NCBI GenBank assembly: GCA_947561585.1
Contig: CANNZV010001186.1
Span: forward strand, 127,521 to 191,520
DNA length: 64,000 bases
Source: Caprella mutica
Taxonomy: Eukaryota > Arthropoda > Malacostraca > Amphipoda > Caprellidae
Direction: 5' to 3'
The notes under the pieces were generated by a model. The model ran no database searches, was not told where the DNA came from, and saw nothing but the letters and a program-made list of their open reading frames with translations. This document shows positions 57,085 through 64,000 of the stretch, in pieces. The first letter of the stretch is position 1. Each line of letters starts with the position of its first letter. Made by a program: the position numbers and the translations under genes.

Positions 57085-57747
57085 CTTTTCTCCAGGCAAT
57101 CAATCACTAGTTATTCTTAATACCATCTACTTTTAGCCCAGTGAATCAGAGGTAATTATTGGCTGTGATTTCTCGCTAGACAGAGGGAAAACATTGCATG
57201 GATATTGATAACTTATATGGTACCTAATTCATATCTGTACATTTTGAAATTAATGTTGTTTCATGTTTGAGTTTTCACGATGTAATTGATGTGAATGTTT
57301 ATCCTGTTTTTGTATGATATTTTTCTTATATAGGTTGCCGTAAAAACCGTCGAGTTGAAGGACCGTGAATTAATATATCCTTCTTTTAAAATTGTGTGCC
57401 CAAATTGTACCTACCTTTTTCACGAATAAATCTTATTTCAATCACCACACAGAACCGTAAAGTCTTGATAAAAACTCTTTCATATCATGTATAACTTTCT
57501 TTAAAAATGATTTTATTTTATATGATTTTCAAATTATAGAGACTTGTACCTAAAAATACAGTGTACATTATTTGTCATTATAACGAAGAGAAGAACCTAT
57601 TATTTTTCTGGCGCCATGATAAATAAAAATTTATAAATTCTGCATTAGTGAAAAAAGTGACGTATGACTTCACTTACCGCCAGATGATAAATAGTAATGT
57701 TTTACCATTGATTAAAATGTAAACGACTACTTATTGCACTTTATTCC

Positions 57748-58275
57748 TCCTGACTATAACATGTAGGCTGTTTATTACCCCAGACTATAACATGTAGGCT
57801 ATTTATTACCCCAGACTATAACATGTAGGCTGTGTATTACCCCAGACTATAACATGTAGGCTATTTATTACCACAGACTATAACATGTAGGCTGTTTATT
57901 ACCCCAGACTATAACATGTAGGCTGTTTATTACCCCAGACTATAACATGTAGGCTGTTTATTACCCCAGACTATAACATGTAGGCTGTTTATTACCCCAG
58001 ACTATAACATGTAGGCTGTTTATTACCCCAGACTATAACATATAGGCTGTTTATTACCCCAGACTATAACATGTAGGCTGTTTATTACCCCAGACTATAA
58101 CATGTAGGCTATTTATTACCCCAGACTATAACATGTAGGCTATTTATTACCCCAGACTATAACATGTAGGCTGTTTATTACCCCAGACTATAACATGTAG
58201 GCTGTTTATTACCCCAGACTATAACATGTAGGCTGTTTATTACCCCAGACTATAACATGTAGGCTATTTATTACC
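57748..58275 (+). repeat. Minisatellite, 31-bp unit
   Basis: Seventeen nearly perfect copies of CCCCAGACTATAACATGTAG plus GCTGTTTATTA. Confidence 0.98.
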
Positions 58276-58799
58276 ATTATCTAAGGTGGGACAGCTAAGT
58301 AATGAAGTTTACGCTAAGATGAATTGCTTTAAAGATTGCACAGTCAATTAAAATGATCTGTGGTAAACTTTAAATAAATAGATATATAGTTTACAATATA
58401 TAATTATCACATCTAACGAATATTGTTATCATTACCATAAATATCTCACATCGTTTAAAACCAGTAAATTATGTAAAATAAGCCTATTTTAATCTATTTT
58501 ATATCTATGATATTTACACTCAAAAAAGGATAATATTTTCTTCATATTAATGCATGACTCATTCAAAAAGGACTAAAAATATCTAACCTGACTATAAGAT
58601 TAGTAGGCGACACTTTTATCAATTTATGTTAATTGTCTGTATTTGCATAAAAGCCAATATCGATACAATTAGACGATAAATATTAGATGCTTTGTTTTGC
58701 CTCTAATGCGAAATTTTTAACAGGATTTGGTTTTTATTTTAAGTACTTATAGAGTGTAATTTAACGCTAGAGCGACCAGCCGCTTAGTGCGACCAGAAA

Positions 58800-58945
58800 A
58801 ATAACGCGGGTCCGAGTTATCGGACGGTTCAACATTTTCGATACTATTTTTTTTTACTATAATGATTATAAAATAATCGTTATTGAACTTTTATTTTATT
58901 TGGGGTATCCGTGATACCTGCAGGTAGGGAGCATGGATACATAGG
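58800..58945 (+). mobile_element. Fold-back element D, left half
   Basis: CCGAGTTATCGGACGGTTCA...TTTTCGATACTA arm and centre GGTATCCGTGATACCTGCAG. The right arm is missing and an array starts 45 bp later. Confidence 0.8.
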
Positions 58946-58989
58946 AATATTTGAAAAAATTCAACAATATATTAAAATCATTTCATATC

Positions 58990-59365
58990 TCATAATCACT
59001 GTTGATAATCACTGTTGATAATCATTGTAAATAATCACTGTTTATAATCACTGTAAATAATCACTATTTATAATCACTGTAAATAATCACTATTTATAAT
59101 CACTGTAAATAATCACTGTAAATAATCACTATTTATAATCACTGTAAATAATCACTGTAAATAATCACTATTTATAATCACTGTAAATAATCACTGTAAA
59201 TAATCACTATTTATAATCACTGTAAATAATCACTGTAAATAATCACTATTTATAATCACTGTAAATAATCACTGTAAATAATCACTATTTATAATCACTG
59301 TAAATAATCACTGTAAATAATCACCGTAAATAATCACCGTAAATAATCACCGTAAATAATCACCA
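58990..59365 (+). repeat. Minisatellite, 13-bp unit AATCACTGTAAAT
   Basis: About 29 copies; a three-unit pattern (TGTAAAT, TGTAAAT, ATTTAT) repeats, giving a 39-bp higher-order period. Confidence 0.96.
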
Positions 59366-59458
59366 TAGGGTAAATTAACAACCCCAATAAATTATAAGAT
59401 TTGTGTTATAAATCTAGTCAACGCCTCGTTGAAAAAACTAACCATTCATGAGTAGTAA

Positions 59459-59506
59459 ATAGGGTTACATAAATAGGGTTACTTAAATAGGGTTACATAA
59501 ATAGGG
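59459..59506 (+). repeat. Short tandem repeat AAATAGGGTTAC
   Basis: Four copies of a 12-bp unit. Confidence 0.85.
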
Positions 59507-59567
59507 TGGTGCGAGTTATTATATTATCTATAGTGTGTAGAATGATATTGGTGTGATATTGTGTTAA

Positions 59568-59830
59568 TGTTATCATCATTTTTACTCTTTCTTCAACAAA
59601 CTAGGCATTAGTTCTCATTTTGGCTATCATTTTTACTCTTTCTACAAACTAGGCATTAGTTCTAATGTTAGTTATCATTTTTACTCTTTCTACAAACTAG
59701 GCATTAGTTCTAATGTTAGTTATCATTTTTACTCTTTCTACAAACTAGGCATTAGTTCTCATGTTGGCTATCATTTTTACTCTTTCTACAAACTAGGCAT
59801 TAGTTCTCATGTTGGCTATCATTTTTATCT
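59568..59830 (+). repeat. Tandem repeat, about 48-bp unit
   Basis: Five to six copies of TATCATTTTTACTCTTTCTA and CAAACTAGGCATTAGTTCT. Confidence 0.95.
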
Positions 59831-60892
59831 TTTTCTATCGGTTGCTGTGAAGCAGCTGACGAAAGACACAGAGTAATGGACACTGCTCTACATCTCCATA
59901 TTAGACGCCACAAATTGGCTAATCACTACCTAGCTAATCACTCCCTAGCTAATCACTACCTAGCTAAGCACTAGTGGATACTCATCACTCAATGAATATT
60001 TAATCTGCACCTACAAATCAATTTGCATTTTAATCTATGTAAGAGACGCTTTAAAAGCCTACAGTTCCATCAGAATAAACTAGTTCTGTGTTTTATTGCA
60101 TTGTTGGCGATATAGTTAAGTCGTAAGAATTAGGTTAGTGTCTGCGACAGTTGTTACAGAGATAATAGACCGGATTTAAGGCTCAATACCTTATAAGGAA
60201 CTGTAGTGGAGTCCCAAGCATGTGTTAATGTGTGAGAAAGGCTTGAGAGGACCCTTAAACTCAACCAATACTTGATGTATTATGCATGTAGGTACTATCT
60301 ATGACTAAACTTAACTGCTTATCAAGTACTAAAAGGACTTAGAAAAAGGTATCGAGACCTTTGTAGTAAATGGTGAATTAAATAATTATGAATTAAAATA
60401 TATAAATTATTAGTTTTTTATTTATATAACAAATAATAATCTTGAGTTAATTATCGTACAATGCAATTTTATAGGAATTTAGATTTAACTTTTCAGTTCA
60501 TTTATCCATAACATTACTTTCTTGAACCATGTTTTGAGAATATATACGTTCACGCTGGTTATTTAAATACTTTAAATACTTAAATGTGTTAAATACTTCC
60601 TTTCTTGTAAGTTGATTTATAAATTATTGTCATCAAGAGTAGAATATATGTTTCCGGAACATTCAAAAGGAATGTCTTTATCCTAGGACAACTCCCAAGT
60701 TAGTACACCGGGTGCACTTGCTCAGTATACTTGTGCCTGGCAATTTGCCGATTTGCACTATCTCGAGAATGCGCTGCGCTTTTTAAAACCCCTTTAACCC
60801 CCTAATGACGAGCGTGCGTTAAATCTTCATTTTATTTATTATGAAATGAAATACTAATATATATTAAAGGAGGGGCGTGCCGCCCCACGAAC

Positions 60893-61165
60893 CACCCTGC
60901 CAGGTCATTAAACAATCACGAAGTGTGCAGTACAACAAACTAGCGGATACAACAAACCGCATACCGCCCATTTATGATGAGAGTTTCAAAATAATCTTCT
61001 TTTATATATAAATATACGAATATTACTTTGGAAAAACTCAACTAAGATGAAAAGAAATAAATGACGACTAATTTGAAACTCTTAACATAAATAGCCGTTT
61101 AGCAGTTTGTTGTATCCGCTAATTTGCTGCACTGCACACTTCACAATTGTTTAATAACCTGGCAG
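60893..61165 (+). mobile_element. Element G, second locus, arms facing away
   Basis: CTGCCAGGTCATTAAACAAT...CTAGCGGATACAACAAAC (60897-60958) and its inverted copy (61105-61162). The orientation is the reverse of the 12290 copy, as if two elements were joined at their outer ends. CTCGAGAATGCGC/GCGCAGCCCATTCTCGAG extend the symmetry outward (60760-61310). Confidence 0.75.
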
Positions 61166-61317
61166 GGGTACACAATACTACACATATTTTAGTATTCGAT
61201 TTAATAATGAATAAAATGAAGGTAGTGACGCACACTTGGCTTGGTATAGGGGGATAAGGGTTTGAAAACGCGCAGCCCATTCTCGAGATCGAGCGAGATG
61301 CGCAAAACACATATAGA

Positions 61318-61525
61318 CTCCAATTCTAGTCTCCACAAGCGCCACCTCCGTTGCTAGTGTGAACAGTAAAGTCATTCCGTGGTTAGTACACCGGTGAATC
61401 AGTTACTCCAGTAACTTTTTAATGAAAAAATATTGTCTTTTTAAACAAAAACAAAAAAAAAAGTTACTCCAGTTCTAGTCTCCATAAGCGCCACCTAGCG
61501 TGCTTAGTGTAAACAGTAAAGTCAC
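61318..61525 (+). repeat. Direct repeat around CATAAGCGCCACCT
   Basis: AATTCTAGTCTCCACAAGCG (about 61321) and GTTCTAGTCTCCATAAGCG (about 61471) head two 55-bp copies ending in AAACAGTAAAGTCA. Function unknown. Confidence 0.75.
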
Positions 61526-62154
61526 TCGCTAAATTATATCTTGGATTAACAATATTTTAATAAAATGATCAACTAATGTGATAATAAATGCATTATCATA
61601 AATGACATCAATTGAATCACGCGATACTATGTATACAAAACCATAATAAATAATAAAATAACCATGACTAAATAAAATCTAAACACCTACATTCTTCTAC
61701 CTATGTGTCCTCTTAGCAAAATTCTCCTGATTATGACCAGACCAAGTGTGTTTAGTAGGACATGTCTCCACCTCAGATAGGTCCCATTTCCTTGACTGTG
61801 AACATGACAAATTGAAGATAAATACCTGAGATGATGTAGGTACAGCAAGGTGATATGGTGGACACTGAGGAGAAGAAGAATCAATCATTTTAGTGTCGGT
61901 GTAAAGTGAAAAAGGTGACCACTAACTGTCTGGTGTGCCGTATGTGGTACCTATTTATTGACATACAGTATGCCCGGAAAATAGAAAAAGAAATATCATC
62001 CAAAGAAAAGGGTTCGCAAATATTGTACTCCATTTCGCATCAATATAATGGTGGTGAAATCTATATTACTGTTTAATATTGATTTTCTATTAAGTTTAGT
62101 TGCATTTTTTCATGTCTGGATAAGAGCATCTTCTTGTTAAAACAGTCACCAATA

Positions 62155-62775
62155 ATCTATACTAATAGTTTCCTTAGTGTGTTTATTTATTTGGTGTCCG
62201 CTTTTACACAACGGGTATTAAACATGAAGAATGTAACTATGATACGCACCTGAATATATTGACTTGATATTTAAGTTCCCATGTTTCTATTCATTTTTTA
62301 AATTTATTTTGTCTATAAAATAAATTAAAATATACAGAAAATTTAATTTTAATTAAATTCATTAAAAGTAACCTAAAACCGTGTAATAAATAGCTATTGA
62401 TGATAACCCGTTATTCTTAACAGGAAAGTACACTAGTTGTAAATAAAGTGCACAGTGTAGGGTTGAAACAACCAAATAGTCTATAGTCTATATTAATAAT
62501 TTCCCTCGTGTATTTATTTATTTGGTGTCCGCTTTTACACGATGGGTATTAAACATGAAGAATGTAACTATGATACGCACGGGAATATATTGACTTGATA
62601 TTAGAATTCCCCTGTTTTTATTCATTTTTTTAAATGTATTTTATCTATAAAGTAAATTAGACTATGCAGAAAATTTAATTTTAATTAAATTCATTAAAAG
62701 TAACCTAATAACGGGTAATAAATTTGGATTGACATAAACTCGTTATTTTTAACGGGAAAGTACACTAGTTGTAAT
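62155..62775 (+). repeat. Segmental tandem duplication, about 290 bp, offset 331
   Basis: TTTGGTGTCCGCTTTTACAC begins matching stretches at 62190 and 62521, which stay similar to AGTACACTAGTTGTAA at both ends. Divergence of roughly one base in ten suggests an old duplication. Confidence 0.88.
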
Positions 62776-63235
62776 TAAACTCTCATATAAATTATTTCCT
62801 TCCAAGTCACAATAATCTTCCAAACATTTCGCCTCAGTTGCCTAAAATGTGCCAATAAATCTAAGCTTCTCTTCCTCCCCCTCTTGCTATACATTGCACA
62901 CATTCATTCATAGGGAAACAGGTTAGGATATACCTAATATGGTTCCGTAGGATACCCTGCAGATGGTAGGGACCCACAGGAGTGAGTACATGAAGAGTGA
63001 TGTGAAAAAGGCAGTAATGTGGCAAGGGGAATTGTCCTATAGATTCTTATCGGGATAAAATTACACTAACTTATGTTAACGCGATAATGTTAGTACTGGG
63101 AGGTGATAGAATGTCCATAATTAATTCTGATCAATCTTCTAAAACTGCTAAATAAATAAAATAAACCTTTAAAAGTATAAAATTTATTGCACAGTGATAA
63201 CATTTTCACATTAAAAAAGGGGTTCGTTCGAAAAA

Positions 63236-63855
63236 TTAACACCTTGACTGAGGATGGTGATACAGTGTCCATACTTACTTCTATTAGCGACTGTGACGTC
63301 AAAATGATACCAATGGTACACAGAAGGTGATACAGTGTCCATACTTACTTCTATTAGCGACTGTGACGTCAAAATGACACCAATGGTACACAGAAGGTGA
63401 TACAGGTTCCATACCTACTTCTACTAGCAACTCTGATGTCAAAATGACACCAATGGTACACAGAAGGTGATACAGTGTCCATACTTACTTCTATTAGCGA
63501 CTGTGACGTCAAAATGATACCAATGGTACACAGAAGGTGATACAGTGTCCATACTTACTTCTATTAGCGACTGTGACGTCAAAATGACACCAATGGTACA
63601 CAGAAGGTGATACAGGTTCCATACCTACTTCTACTAGCAACTCTGATGTCAAAATGACACCAATGGTACACAGAAGGTGATACAGTGTCCATACCTACTT
63701 CTACTAGCAACTCTGACGTCAAAATGACACCAATGGTACTCAGAAGGTGATAGAGTGTCCATACCTACTTCTTCTAGCAACTCTGACGTCAAAATGACAC
63801 CAATGGTACACAGAAGGTGATACAGTGTCTATACCTACTTCCACTAGCGACTCGT
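63236..63855 (+). repeat. Minisatellite, 70-bp unit with TGACGTCA-related core
   Basis: Nine units, each with AGAAGGTGATACAGTGTCCA, CTTCTATTAGCGACTGTGAC and GTCAAAATGACACCAATGGT. Two unit types (ATTAGCGACTGTGACG and ACTAGCAACTCTGATG) alternate in a block pattern. Confidence 0.97.
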
Positions 63856-64000
63856 AATATTCTATGGTCCCTCCATAACTTTCCCCTCTCAATCTTCTAT
63901 GGCCTCACCATAACTTCCTTCATGTGTGGTCTATTTCACTAGATGGTAAATCACAAAGTCAGTAGCTGCGTGGCTTGAAAAGTGTCTGTCTGTGTTTCTG

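Larger units (their letters stand above)
54808..64000. other. 5' flank of the integrin gene
   Basis: No promoter, upstream exon or second gene could be supported. Besides the listed repeats, 54808-55180, 57120-57740, 58280-58790, 59980-60660, 61530-62150 and 62775-63235 show nothing identifiable. The transcription start is therefore unknown. Confidence 0.6.

Noticed and set aside
59459..59506. TTAGG-like telomeric repeat
   Set aside because: The unit is AAATAGGGTTAC in only four copies; no run of the insect telomere pentamer.

Overview
The window looks like nuclear DNA of an arthropod, most likely an insect with a large, AT-rich, repeat-laden genome. The evidence is one spliced gene with GT-AG introns, many fold-back transposon relics and dozens of different minisatellites. 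The order of insect cannot be told from the sequence; a hemipteran-like genome is only a guess.

The single protein-coding gene I can support is on the minus strand and appears complete: an RGD-type integrin alpha subunit, best matched to insect alphaPS2 (inflated). I reconstructed 23 coding exons from 54807 down to 6630. All exon phases agree, and the lengths sum to 4167 nt (1388 residues plus stop). The order is signal peptide, seven-bladed beta-propeller with three Ca-binding loops, thigh domain with a very long acidic insert, genu, calf domains with a furin site, one membrane span and a GFFKR tail.

Layout: 1-6629 is 3' flank, with minisatellites, a repeat family called F and fold-back elements; one array probably lies in the 3' UTR. 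Positions 6630-29866 hold exons 23 to 2, in short introns that are heavily invaded by palindromic MITEs, often within 50 bp of a splice site. Positions 29867-54520 are intron 1 (24.7 kb), largely minisatellites. Exon 1 (signal peptide) is at 54521-54807. Positions 54808-64000 are 5' flank with more arrays and no recognisable gene. By my own rough tally, tandem arrays cover about a fifth of the window.

The most interesting signals are these. (1) A 24-bp minisatellite repeats the 3' end of exon 6 together with its splice donor five times in frame, so alternative donor choice could add 8-residue units to a propeller loop near the ligand-binding face. (2) A 40-bp array does the same with the donor of exon 3. 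(3) Two furin-type sites bracket an acidic segment inside the thigh insert. (4) Several minisatellites appear to have grown out of the ends of fold-back transposons.
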